Source of the DNA: Brachionus rotundiformis | Taxonomy: Eukaryota > Rotifera > Eurotatoria > Ploima > Brachionidae | Reading direction: 5' to 3' | Length of the DNA stretch: 64,000 bases | Assembly: GCA_016802295.1 (NCBI GenBank) | Contig: JAESIW010000200.1 | Span: 2,015,923 to 2,079,922 of the forward strand | Shown here: piece after piece, positions 1 through 11,335 of the stretch | How the letters are laid out: every line of letters begins with the position of its first letter | How positions within the stretch are numbered: position 1 is the stretch's first letter | Program-made: the position numbers and the translations under genes | Notes under the pieces: model-generated | The model's database searches: none | Told to the model about the DNA's origin: nothing | Seen by the model: the letters and a program-made list of their open reading frames with translations, nothing else

Positions 1-3000
1 TGTAATCAATGGCAACACCTTGATTATGCAATTGTTTTAATCTATCAATAAGGTTAAAATATATTTTTATAAATGTTTGAAAATTCACTTTAATCCTTAA
101 ATATTTAACATATTCGTTCTTTAACTTTTGTCAATGAATTTAGTTTAAAGCATTTATTCTAATTTAATAATACAACATTTATTTTTATAATCTCTGAATA
201 TTATGAAACTATATAAGCAATTTATCAAAATTTTTATTTTCAAAGATAATTTTCCTCTAGGATAAACGCTGCTCGAATTTAGCCAAAAACGATGTTTTTT
301 TATATTTTTTCATAAAACCAAAATTAAAAAAGAAAAAATATTCCTTTTTACTAGAAATTAACCGACTATAAAGAAAATACAAATACAAAAAGCTCACTTC
401 TATCTTAAAGTACTTAAAGATCCTTTAAAAACAAACTTTTTATAAAAATTAGACGAAAATAGACAAAGCCCGTTGTTGATAAATACTATAAATATTTTAT
501 TTGACTCAAAAATTGTTGTTTTGTACTTTTAGAATAATTATTAGACAATATATTAAAATCCTTTTGCTTTCAAAAACAAGATTTTTTCCTGATTAAACGA
601 AAGAAATTTTTCTGTATTTTAATTTGAATTTTAGAAATTATCTTTTTTCATTTACAAAAAAAATATAATTATCTTAAATAAATTTTCTTTTGACATATTT
701 TACTAGAGATTAGCAAAAATAAGTCTGTTTTTTTTTCAATTATATATTTCAAAATTACATGAAACATTATCTGACTTTCATTATGGAGTTTATATAGAGT
801 GGCAATCATTTTTAAAACTTTTTAATTTCGCTTATACCTAATAAAAAAATTAAAAAATTTTTTTGTAAATATTTATTTATTTATTTCATTTAGCGCAAAT
901 TCTGGCGATTTATTATGATTAAATTAAAGAATAAAAAGTAAAATGAAAGACAAAAATTATTATACAAATTATTTAAATATATAATTTAAAATTATATTTC
1001 TGATCAAATTCTCCATATTTAGCTGAAAATTTGAAAAAAAAAGAAACCTCAAGTTATGATGATATTTCTGTAATATCAGAAATGGTAATCATATTTATTA
1101 TCAGATAAAAATTAAGATTGATTCAAATAAATATTGGTTTTCAAATAAAAATATAGAATTTAATTAAAAATATTTTTATTACTTTTCTAAAAAAGTCCAA
1201 ATTTTATGCTTCAAATAATAAAATTTTTTAAATAAATTACAAAGATTATAAATTTTACGTTTATTTAGGGTAAGCCATAAAATTTCCGCTTTTTTTAATA
1301 TTTTTTAATTTTTTAATTAACAAAAAGCATTATAATAATCATTATAATTATTGTCTTTTGTCATAAATCAGAAAATAATCCATCCATCGTAAGAGGCCTA
1401 TCGTTATCTTGGAGGAACAAACAAACTCTTGATTTACCAGAGAGTAAATGTTTTCTTGAAAAAAAGTCATTCAAATTTATTGTAATTGTTTTATATGATA
1501 TTTTTTTTTTCCAAAAGGATACGAAAACCAGAGCCCAAAAGTTAAAGAGGTAAATAATTTGAAATTTTGAAGTTTTTGATTTTTCAAAGAAGAGATTTAG
1601 GGTTAATATGATATGTAAAGATATTTATTTAAAATTTGTCCATACTGTACAAGTTAAAAGTGAAATTATTCCATGTAAATTCCATTTGACTCATAATATC
1701 TAATATTTTGCTGATTGAGATGCATTCAACCACTGATTCCAATAATAATAATCTCTCAAATAGATCCTTGTATCACTTAAACTAATGACTCGTCTGATGA
1801 TTAAACTCCAATGCGTTGTCACTGGTCTCCCAGACTCCATTAACTATATTATCACCTTCTAATAAAAAAATTTAGCGCGATGTTTTGTTTTGCTGAAAAA
1901 TTTTATCGCACATTATATCATAATTTATTCTTAAAATAGAAAAGATCAATTAAATCAATTTATCGAAAGTTTTAATGAATAGAGATTTAGAAAATCGAAA
2001 AATTTTTGTTTTAGTGAAATTTATTTTAAATACTCAGTTTTATTTCCAAATTTTTTTTAAATAGCTAGAATTTTATAATTTAATATATAGAGTATTTATA
2101 TTTTTAGATCAAGAAAAAGAGACCTTTGTTTTAGAACAATTTTTGGGACTATGAATGACGTTTTTTAAAAAAAGTAGCAAACAATTCAGAAATCATTTTA
2201 AATACTTGTCAAATTATTAAATTGACTTTTAAACAAATAAATTTTGAAAATCAACTTATTTATACTTTTAAATTATTTGCATCTAAATAAGAATTTAATA
2301 TGCAATTATTGAAGTTACATATATTACTGATAAATTTAAACAATCAAATTTATAGTAATTTTTAAATTATTTTATACATTCTTAGAAGGCTTTTATAATT
2401 AAATTTCTCGTTTTTTAATTAAAGCTTAGCATTCATGTGTCTGGCATCTAGATTAATTTTTTATTTATAGAAACAAATAAAATATTTTAGAAAACTGAAA
2501 ACCTTACAGGTCTTCGATGTAATAAATTAAAATCATAATGACTATTCGTCTTTAAATTTATTTTCAATTTTTTTAAATAAAAATTTATATTTAATAGGAA
2601 AGTGTCATTTTTAGATAAAAAGAAAGATTTTTCTATGATATCCTCTTATTTAATTTAAAATTAGTGATTATTTTTTCAAAATTAAGATAATATTAAAATT
2701 TCGATGAAAATTTATGACAATTAGATTAAAATTTAGATCTTGCATCCAAGCAGATTGTAAATGATTTACGAAGAATAGATGCTAATAAATGATGATTTTT
2801 TCTTGATTGAATTTTAAAATATTTTAAAGAAAATTATTCATTTCAATTAACTTTGAATAATTTTAATTTCTATCTTAAGGAATCAATTAAGTTTTAAATC
2901 TTAAGTTTACCCTAAACTCATTATTCAAATCATATTTTAAGCTAAATTTGTGAAAAATAGATAAAATGAATTTTTATAAAATAAATTTTAAAAAATTAAA

Positions 3001-4462
3001 CGAATACTTAGATTTAATTATGTTTTATATATATAAGTATTTTCATTATTTGTTTTGACAATTATTTAGAGTCATTTCTAATAAATTTCTTAATAATCAA
3101 AAAAAATAAAGACTTATCTTTAGTCTCAATGAAAATCATTTTGGTGCTCATCATTTTTAATTGCTTAAAATGTTAAAAATATTATTGATTCTAAAAATTG
3201 AAATAAATATTTTTATTTTTTTTCAATTTTTGTTCGTCTTATTTCGATAAATTGATTTAAATGAAAAAATTAAATATGTTTAAGGAAATACTCTCCAATC
3301 TAGCGATTGAAGGGTAAAAATAAGAAAAAAATTATATAATCTTATATTAATAAAAATGAATAAAAGTAAGTAAAATATGTAGTAATTTAAGGGTAGCTAA
3401 GATCTAGTTGAGACTAGTATGGATCGTAGAGGTTTTCGTCTTCAGACAGAGGGATTTAATAGGCTTTAAAATTCCGTTTTGAGAGTATCATAAACCAAAG
3501 ACACCTGCAAAGAGGTTTTTTTTTATTGTCTTTGGAATGGCATTGGCAAGATATAAATATATTTATAAAAATAATTAAAATTAAAAAAAACAGATAGTTT
3601 TAAGCTAATTTTAAAGTTAATAATTTTAAATCCATTTCAAAATTTCTGTTAACAATAAAATCAAAGAATTATTTTTTTAATTATAGATTGCTAAAAATAA
3701 AACAATATATTCCAGTATTATTATTATTTATGTTTTTCTTACATTAAAAAATACTTGTTTGAATTTTTTTTATATAAGCCACTTTTTTTCACAATTAGAA
3801 TGAAAAAAGAACTTTTATATTATCATTTGAAATTTAATTAAAATTTTCAGCATTACTAAGGTATTACTTGTGCATTAATTAATTGTATTTATTTTATTTT
3901 ATTTTAAAACGCTGCATAAAAATGATTCAAAATGGCTTGTGAAATTATTGAAACATTATAATCATATAAATTTATCTAAGATCGATTTTTAAATTTGATT
4001 TGAAATCAATCTTCTATTTAAGTAAACCCTAATAAATAAATTTTAATTACTATTGTTATGCAACGAATGTCAATGAGTATTTTTCAAGAAATTGACTTAA
4101 GCCTAAAGAAAATGTTTACCTTTTATTTTTTGTTAATTAGCTGAAATTACCAACGAAAATTAATAATAAAACTAGCAGAATAATAATTAACTGATTTATC
4201 TTAATTACAGTACAAGTCAACTAAACTAAAGCTTTATCAGAGTTCTTATCTTCAATTGTCCGAATTGTATCATAAATTAAATATTATCTTTTTTATTTGC
4301 GTAATGCATAATGATTAATTTATTTTTTAGATTTAAAAAAATGAATTTTAAAGAATTCAATTATAACTTTTGATTGTGGAACAGTTGCTTTCAGCTATTT
4401 TGAGTTTTGTTGAAATAGCTAATTGTTATTTGTTTAATGTAATTTATTTGCCTAACTACTAA
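1..4462. other. Gene-poor AT-rich stretch
   Basis: No convincing coding frame or RNA gene is visible on either strand. Most of it is A/T-run sequence. Three patches of higher complexity, near 1375-1445, 1730-1860 and 3400-3550, are probably worn repeat copies, but I could not assign them to a family. The last about 100 bases presumably hold the PKI promoter and 5' UTR. Confidence 0.6.
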
Positions 4463-4696
4463 ATGGATAAAAATACGAATGAAGATAAAATGATTACAAA
4501 TGATCAAAAAGAGGACCAAAGTTTGAATGAGTTTGTTCGATATGGCCGCTCCGGACGTCGGAACGCGATCGCAGACGTTGAACTTGATCCCAATGCCAAC
4601 CTTTCAACAAAGACTATTACCGAGTTATTAAAAAAAATTGACTGTAAAAATTCCGATCAATGTGACCATGAAAGCAAAAAGGATAATTCCAATTAA
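4463..4696 (+). CDS. PKI: cAMP-dependent protein kinase inhibitor (PKI) homologue
   Basis: A 77-residue single-exon protein, against about 76 for vertebrate PKI-alpha. Residues 24-36 (FVRYGRSGRRNAI) keep the heat-stable inhibitor signature: an aromatic residue, an Arg 5 later, then Arg-Arg-Asn-Ala-Ile, where Ala replaces the phosphorylatable Ser of a PKA substrate. The spacing from Phe24 to Ile36 equals that of PKI-alpha Phe10 to Ile22. A leucine/isoleucine-spaced segment in the second half (ITELLKKI) could correspond to the nuclear export signal. Known family role: PKI binds the free PKA catalytic subunit as a pseudosubstrate and carries it out of the nucleus. An in-frame stop directly before the ATG fixes the start. 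An AATAAA lies about 70 bases after the stop. The short length and biased composition make the gene easy to miss, but the RRNAI core is distinctive. Confidence 0.85.
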   Translation: MDKNTNEDKMITNDQKEDQSLNEFVRYGRSGRRNAIADVELDPNANLSTKTITELLKKIDCKNSDQCDHESKKDNSN

Positions 4697-4764
4697 TATT
4701 TTTTTAATCGTTACACTTATTTTTGTTAATCTATATTTTTTGTATTTAATGAATTATGGAATTA

Positions 4765-4770
4765 AATAAA
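4765..4770 (+). terminator. Poly(A) signal of PKI
   Basis: An AATAAA hexamer 69 bases after the PKI stop codon. AT-richness makes the hexamer common here, so its position is the main support. Confidence 0.45.
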
Positions 4771-5154
4771 AAATTTAATATCAATGAAACATTATGTTTT
4801 AAATTTTAGGTTTCAAAATGAAAAAATTAAAGAGTAATTAGAATAATTACATTTTGCACGCAATTAATTTACTTATCCTTAAAAGAAAACTGTTTAAATT
4901 GAGCTTTCATTTTTCAGAAGTAATTGAATATTAAAATATTTGTTATTAATTAAATATTTTTAAAAGTAATTAGTTTACATTCATTATTTTATTATCACAA
5001 TATAATGTTTAGAGTATCATCAGACATGACTTTCTTAGAGAACAAATTGTCCTTAAAATTTTAAAAAGTTATTGAAGGGTTAAGGTTAATTTAACAAAAC
5101 TATAAAAATTGCATTCTTTAATTAAAAATTAAATAAATACTATTTATTTTAATT

Positions 5155-5201
5155 GCTGAATTATAGCTGAAATTTCTCAGAAATTTCAGCTATAATTCAG
5201 C
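5155..5201. repeat. Perfect 47-nt palindrome
   Basis: Two 23-nt arms match exactly as inverted copies around one central base (C at 5178). It lies just upstream of a retrotransposon fragment. It could form a cruciform or a strong RNA hairpin, or be the fused ends of a small element. Function unknown. Confidence 0.85.
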
Positions 5202-5294
5202 TTTACTCCGAATAAGATGCTAGTTTTAAGTAATTTGATAGATTAATTTGGAAAGTTATCCACATTTACTTTCAAATTGATTTGAATTGTGAAC

Positions 5295-5564
5295 AAAAAA
5301 GCGGGGATAACTAACTTTTTGGAAACGCTGGATTTTGTCATTAAGACCAATTAGAAACTTAATTCGCTAGACATTCTTTTTCTTGATTTTGGCAAGGCCT
5401 TTGTTAAAGTACATCACAGTATACTAATCCATAAATTTTCGATTCTCGATATTTGCTGTAATCTTCTCAATTGGATTAAAACCTTTTTGACAGGAAGAAA
5501 ACAACATGTCGTACTTGGCGATGCGATCTCCAAATTGGCAAGAGTAGACAGTGGCGTCCTTTGA
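5295..5564 (+). mobile_element. Jockey/CR1-like non-LTR reverse transcriptase fragment (broken)
   Basis: One frame reads as a degenerate reverse transcriptase segment. Its marks are FLETLDFVIK, then LDILFLDFGKAFVKVHHS (family pattern VDVIFLDFxKAFDxVxH), then LLNWIKTFLTGRKQHVVL and VDSGVL, cut by a stop where the family continues PQGSVLGP. An internal TAG at about 5352 and Asp-to-Val in the KAFD motif show it is dead. Only the finger/palm start is present; no YADD or endonuclease is nearby. It is followed at once by an unrelated transposase fragment on the opposite strand, so this is nested debris. Confidence 0.85.
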
Positions 5565-5636
5565 TTCAATTTTATGGATTATAATTAAATGGGTATTTAT
5601 AATACTTATTTGGGTGTTAAAAAAAATAAAAAAAAA

Positions 5637-6027
5637 TTATTATCTAATAAATGCATTTTTTGCTAAGGTAGGTCTGCCCTTCTTTCTTTTTTGTCCGATT
5701 GGTACTGATTTAGCTATTAATGGAGGACTGATTTCTTTCAATCTATTAGCCAAACCAACAACATCCTTGCATATATACTCTTTAAGAAAACTAGGACAAG
5801 TGCATTTAGCCTGTTTCCAATCTTGACAATTGTCTCTATCAACACACCAAGTTGTAAATTTTCCAGATCTATAACGCTTAAATTCAGAATCAGTAATCTT
5901 ATTAAAATCATCTGAAGGAATATAAAACTTTTCATCAAGTATCTTAATTTCTTTCGATTCTTTAACCCATTGGTAAGAATTAGTCAACAAATTAAGGGAA
6001 ATAGATGGTTCTAAAATAATTAGGAAT
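5637..6027 (-). mobile_element. SWIM zinc-finger fragment of a MULE-type transposase
   Basis: An open frame of about 125 codons with no clear own start. It carries CTCPSFLKEYICKDVVGL, the SWIM pattern CxCx(n)CxH that follows the catalytic domain in Mutator-like transposases and related invertebrate proteins. The final His of the SWIM finger is Asp here (CKD rather than CKH), which should weaken zinc binding. The tail is basic (GQKRKKGRPTLAKNA). The frame ends in a stop near 5637. The rest of such a protein is absent here, but FLYWCH-like and MULE-core-like fragments lie at 10.5 and 15.2 kb. I read it as a relic. Confidence 0.7.
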
Positions 6028-6198
6028 ATTTATAATAGTATTTGCTTTTACGATTCCGTCAGATAACAGATAGATGAACACTTTAACAAGACGTCTCTAA
6101 CGCGCTATTTCTACAACTACATTATTAAACTATCAACAACCTTCTGGTTTAAAAATCGGGACTAAATCATTAGACACTATAAAACTTTATCATCTTTT

Positions 6199-6284
6199 TT
6201 AGTTTATCTGAGTCTTTTGTTGCATTGACCGTCGAATGATCGCAGAATAGACGACTTCGAATCAAAAGTACCAGATAAACTTGG
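6199..6284. repeat. Imperfect hairpin next to the transposase relic
   Basis: AGTTTATCTG...CTTTTG on the left is mirrored by CAAAAG...CAGATAAACT on the right. It may be the terminal inverted repeats of a tiny element or the end of the adjoining transposon. Degenerate. Confidence 0.45.
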
Positions 6285-6289
6285 TTAAA

Positions 6290-7490
6290 TATATATTATT
6301 AAATCTTTTTGTGTTTCTCAAAAAATAAAATTTATTTAGAATTTTTCATGTTTTAAAGTAGCTTAATCAAGGAATAAGTTTACAATTAGATTAGGAATAA
6401 AAAATTAATAATTTTAATTGTTATTTAAATCTAATACAATTTTATTTTATACAAAGTATTTTAATTTTTTAAATAATTTTAGAATGAAAAAAAAATCCCT
6501 TCACGTCAATTTCTATCACTTCCTTAAATTGATTAAAGATTCGATCAAATATTTATGTTCCTAATTAATTTACAATTCAAATTCAAATTATGAATTTTAA
6601 ACAATCTACTCTTGATTTGGCATTTTTATTCTCAATTTTCTTCACTAAGATTATTATTTAAAAATTTTATTTTTTTTTTGGAATAAATTTAAACCTGATT
6701 TAAGTTTGCTCATTTATTTAAAATAATAAAGGATATCCTTTTTTACATTAATATTTTAAATTTAAAAAAAATGATGATTATCTATTTTATAAATTTAATT
6801 TGTTTATTTTATATTTTCCTACAAAAATTTCAGATCAGTAGACACTAATTTTGGAAAAAATATTTCAAAACACAAATTTAATGTCATTTTATTTTAATTA
6901 ATGTTGTGATCAGAAATATAAATTTCAGCGTTCATTTGCCTTTTATGCGTTATGAATTTCGATACGCCTTTCGAAATTAATTAATAAAAACAAAAAAAAA
7001 TTTAATAAAAATTATTTAATCAAAAAAAATGAGTTAAATTTTTAAGATTTTTAATAATGTTCTTCATTTTTTTATAATAATATTTTATATTCACCCTTTT
7101 TTTTTTCATATCTCCAAAACTAATAGTTTGGTAATTATTTTTTCACCATAAAAATATATCTTGAAATTAAATTTTTTTCTAACTATAAGGAGTTAAATTT
7201 TAGAATTTAAATAAATGAAACATGTTTATTTACGTTTTTCATTATCTTTTTTGATAAATTTTTGATTGAAATTAAATTTAATCAAAATATCTAGAAATAT
7301 TAAATTAATATGTAAGATTATAAATTATTAATTTTATTTTTACGATTATGCTTAACAAATGAGCTGTATTGAATAATGCTTTAATCATGCTTATTTATAT
7401 ATTTAGTTTACAGACATTGATACTTTTGTTTACAATCAACGAAATTTTAAATTTCATTAATTTTAAAACAAATTTTATATAATTATTTAG
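6290..7490. other. Intergenic, nothing recognised
   Basis: A/T-run sequence without a supported gene. A good splice acceptor (tttagtttacag) near 7410 could belong to a 5' UTR intron of the downstream secreted-peptide gene. Confidence 0.5.
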
Positions 7491-7500
7491 ATAATTGAAA

Positions 7501-7797
7501 ATGAAACTGTTTTGCCTGTTGATTGCCAACATGCTTTTATTGAATCAATTAGGCTTTACAAATGGTATTTTCCAATTCGTGTTCCCACTTTTGAAAAACA
7601 ATTTAAACCAAAGCAAAGAAAAATTTAAAGTATTGCAAAATGATTATTCTCCACGAAACTTCAAAGAGTTCTGGTCGATGAAGAAAAACTCACATTATAT
7701 TGGTAAGCGCCAGAGTAAATTTAAACAGCATTTTTTGTGTGACCCTAAATTTTGGCGTTTATTTCATAAATGTAGCATTATTTTCAAATATTAATAG
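7501..7797 (+). CDS. Secreted precursor with a somatostatin-like C-terminal loop
   Basis: Ninety-eight codons. MKLFCLLIANMLLLNQLGFT is a clear signal peptide. The C-terminus reads GKR followed by a segment with two cysteines: CDPKFWRLFHKC. The cysteine-to-cysteine span of 12 residues and the positions of Phe-Trp-basic-x-Phe match the somatostatin ring (C-x3-FW[KR]-x-F-x2-C). Lys-Arg is a prohormone convertase site; the next residue is Gln, which often cyclises to pyroglutamate. Inference: a cyclic neuropeptide precursor of the somatostatin/allatostatin-C group. The loop is followed by six residues (SIIFKY) and the stop. Caveat: 'ggtaagcgc' at 7701 is also a good donor, and an AG near 7797 could remove the whole loop, so a spliced form lacking the peptide is possible. 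Start chosen at the ATG directly before the signal peptide. Confidence 0.55.
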
Positions 7798-7799
7798 AA

Positions 7800-8590
7800 G
7801 GTCAATATTTAGTTAAAAATACAAATATAAAAAAATAAAATTGCTTTTTATTAATTGTTTCAAGAGAATTTAAATTGTTTGTTGTAATAAAAAAATTGGT
7901 TAAATTAAGGACAAATTCATTACAAAAAAAACTAAATGTTGATTAAAAATAAAATTTTAGTAACCTTAAACAAATTATTTAATTAAAATTTTTATGTTTT
8001 AAAAAAAAGATAAAAATTGTTGTAAAAGTTGTGCAAAATTGACAATTCTTTTTGTCCAAGCAGAAGGCATTATATTTTAAAAAATGCAAGCCTTATAAAA
8101 TAAGGAAATTTTTTAATTAGATAAAAAACTTTATTTCTAAAGTACTATTTAATGCAATTTTTTATTAATATTACAAAGCCTTTTTTTAAAGGAAGAAACT
8201 ACACTCAAAAATGATCATTTCCTCTTTATCTTTATTTAATTTCCTAATTAATTTCTCATACACAAGCCTTTCTTATCTATTCCGAAATTGTTATTAGGTT
8301 TTTATGTAAAAAATATAAAAATTTGAAATAAAAGAATTAAATTGAACAATAATTTAATATTGTAATATTTCGATATTTTAAAAATTTAGCATTAAAATAT
8401 TTAAGTCGTTCAAAAAAATTAAACCAGACTAGAAATTTTATTCAACAGGGTATATTTTAATTAATTATATTTCGAATTAAACATTAAAATTTTTATTAAA
8501 GCAAAGTTTGATTTTAAGTTTCATGACGAATAGACTTAATATCAAAAGAAAATTTTAACCAAATTAAAAAAACTAAGTTAATAAAAAAAA
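7800..8590. other. Intergenic, nothing recognised
   Basis: AT-rich spacer between the peptide gene and the 3' end of the glycosyltransferase-like gene on the other strand. No supported gene. Confidence 0.5.
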
Positions 8591-9691
8591 TTAGCAACTT
8601 TGCCAATCTAAATGATCACTCGGTCTACACTCATTAGGGCATATTTTGAATTTTTTATTCAAATTACATTTTCCTATAATTCCAACGAAGCAGTTTCCCA
8701 CTCTTTTTGTAGGCCATGGCTTTGAGTCTGAGTAATTTTTGCACAAAAAGCTATCATGAATGGTTGATTTAGGCCGTAATTTGGCATAAACATGATCAGC
8801 CAGAAAATCTTGATCAAATCCTCTTTGGTGGATAAGATTTGGATTATATTTTGATGTAATATTCGCATTAATGATTTTCTCATATATTTCTTTGGAAAAC
8901 TCTCTCGCCTGATTAACTTTTAATCCCCACATGCCTCCAAGAATGTAATAAATATGCGATGGATGGTCTTAATAAAGATGATGTAATTTTAAAAAATAAA
9001 AGAATAGACGAATGTTTTTAAAAGTACTACCTCTCATAATGTGACCAATGTTGTTAGATTTGAGCCACACTCCGACTGAATCTACTTCTCTTTGGATAAG
9101 CTCTGAATCCATGTCTCTGCTCATAAACAAGTCAACAAAACTGTCACCAATTGGTAAAAATCGCCACATCATCGCATGAACATATTCTACATTCAATACT
9201 TTTTGACTATCTGTTAGACTGAGAGGAATTTTGTGAATATTACAAAAATCAACATGAGAATTGGAGCACTCATTTTCACAAATTAATGATTTTTTAACAG
9301 AGTCATCATGATAAACTCTCATTACATGATTTGGATAAAATTCTTTTACTTTTACAATTAATTCCTTTAAAAGTTTGTAATATCGATCATTTGTTCCGTA
9401 TAGTGAATAAGCAATAACTTTTTGATTAGGACCTCGTTTAAGGGTTTTGAGCAAGTCGCACGTAAGTACTGATTGAGAATTTACCATATATGATTTTCCG
9501 TCCGATTCAATTAAATATTTTTTATTAGTTTTTTTTCTTATTTTTAATTTAATATCTTGATTGCATCTGCATGAATCATTATTAGAAATTTCATACGAAT
9601 CATAAGGTTTACTTTTCATCAAGTCATAGATAAATAAAACAATTAAAAAAATAAATAAATTTTTAAAAACATTCTTTTTAAACAGGTTCAT
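8591..9691 (-). CDS. Type II membrane glycosyltransferase-like protein, copy A
   Basis: Two exons, 9691-9031 and 8967-8591, separated by a 63-nt intron; 345 residues. A short cytoplasmic tail and one hydrophobic anchor (about residues 8-24) precede a lumenal domain. Motifs seen: KRGPNQKVIAYSLYG, a His-Asp-Asp segment (RVYHDDS), WRFLPIGDSFVDLFMSRDMD with an Arg-Asp-x-Asp that looks like the metal-binding DxD of GT-A enzymes, GHIMR, then ILGGMWG and a cysteine-rich C-terminus. I infer a Golgi sugar transferase of an uncharacterised invertebrate family; donor and acceptor are unknown. The start is placed at the Met that aligns with the paralogue at 33.6 kb rather than an ATG 16 codons upstream. 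Both copies share exon lengths (661 and 377 nt) and intron phase. Intact frame. Confidence 0.7.
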
Positions 9692-9739
9692 TGTAAAATA
9701 ATTAAAAGCTAAAATATTATTGATACATATATTTCTCAA

Positions 9740-10460
9740 ACTAAATTTTGTGCGAATATTTAATTTGCATGCTACCTGAGTAATCTTAGTTTTTGTTTCC
9801 CTTTTGACAAAATATTTAAAGAAAGCAAATTTTTAGATTTGTGAGCTTTTTATTAATATTTTAAAAATATTTAAAAATATAAATATTGTCTTATTAAATT
9901 TTTACAAAAATTCTAAAAAAAATTAATTTTAGCAAAAGGTATCGAATCTGAGTTTGTAATTTATTGCTCTGGCTATTGCCCTCTTGTCACATATTCACCC
10001 AGGAATTTTTATTTTGATTAAACACCAATTCTGTTTTTAAAGTCATTGTTTATAATTATATTTGTTTGCTTTATTTTCTATCAAGAAAAAAATTCTTATA
10101 AGAGGAATATTAACTTGAACAAAAGCTAAAAATTCCTTCTGATTTTTTCTTCTGATTTCTCTTCTGATTTTATGCTTAAAATATTTGTTTTTTTATACAC
10201 AAACACTGATATTGGTTCAATATTGTATTATTTAAAAAATATTCATAAAAACTGTAAAATCTCTGATGAGAGAAAAAGTGTTGCCAAGATAACTATATTG
10301 AATTTTATGATGAAGATCTTATCCAAAACGAAAGTGTCAAGAATCCCGAAAAAATTTGAACCAGTAGTAATTTTAGCCGCATAAATTCTTTCTTATTCTA
10401 AATTATTGATTTTTTACCTAAATTGATGGTATCCACGAGGAAAAGTATATGAAGTATAAA
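9740..10460. other. Intergenic, nothing firm
   Basis: AT-rich spacer. An open frame at 10172-10384 has no recognisable domain, signal or neighbour support, and I do not call it. Confidence 0.4.
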
Positions 10461-10462
10461 AA

Positions 10463-10630
10463 TTATGGCGAACTCAAAAACAACAAGGCAAAAAATATTG
10501 GTATGATTGCTGTGCTGATGTTAAAGTATGCATTTATAATGGTTCCAGTATTTTTAAGGTTTTCATATCTGACATTGAGCATGATAATCATAACTTTATA
10601 TGTATTGGTAAACTAAATTTTTATTTTTTA
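10463..10630 (+). mobile_element. FLYWCH-like zinc-finger fragment, probably MULE-derived
   Basis: One frame, starting right after a stop, reads LWRTQKQQGKKYWYDCCADV, then VFISDIEHDNHN. The spacing of Trp-Arg, KKYW, Cys-Cys-Ala and the closing His-x-x-x-His-like pair resembles FLYWCH fingers, which sit at the N-terminus of many invertebrate MULE-type transposase proteins. No start codon and no transposase domain follow. Treated as a relic. Confidence 0.45.
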
Positions 10631-10649
10631 CTTAGGCAAAAAATTTTTG

Positions 10650-10990
10650 GCCCACAATTATCCATGTATGTATCCATGTCCGCGGGGTCCAAGTTCTGAT
10701 GAAAAAAGAGCATGGTGCTGGCAGCCATGTGTATCGTATGTGTATGTGATCTAGTATGCAGAAGAGCTGTATGGTGGATTCATAAGCCTACGTGTCCTTG
10801 TCTAATTCTTGTCATACCGCTGGCTTTGACCATTATCCAGTAGAGAATCCTTAAGGATCAGTAATCCTTTTTAAAGCTAATATGCAGGTAGACGTAACTT
10901 TGAAAGTCTGGTTGGAAGTTCTAAGAAGACAAACCTTTTCTCGACTGGTTCTGCATTTTTCCACAAATTAGATCTTGTCTAATTCGAACA
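10650..10990. repeat. Higher-GC unclassified repeat-like patch
   Basis: A 300-base block with clearly higher GC than its surroundings (e.g. 'gtccgcggggtcc', 'catggtgctggcagcc') and no open frame. 'cttgtctaattc' occurs twice, near its middle and its end. Probably an old transposon copy; family not recognised. Confidence 0.35.
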
Positions 10991-11335
10991 TTTTTTGATA
11001 ACTTTTAAATGATTAATTTATATGTACCAATAAATCAATTAAGCATCAAACTAATAAAAATAGTTTTTTTGTGACAAATTATTGCTTGTGGAAATAAAGG
11101 TCATTTTTCTAAAAGCAATGTTATAGATTAAAAAAATTCAATTAAAGTTTTTATTAAATTTATTTAAAAACAAATCAAAATTTTTCTTCATTAAATGGAA
11201 AATTAGTTTGTTTAAAATATAAAGCCATGGCTAATACACAAAAACTAAGCGTCTGAAGGATTTACACTAGGGCTACAGAAGCTTTAGCTAAGTACAAAAA
11301 CCATTAGCTAGTTTTTAATTTTGATTTTCAGAAAA

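Noticed and set aside
10172..10384. Possible 70-residue protein
   Set aside because: No domain, no signal peptide, no splice or promoter support; A/T-run composition makes such open frames common here.
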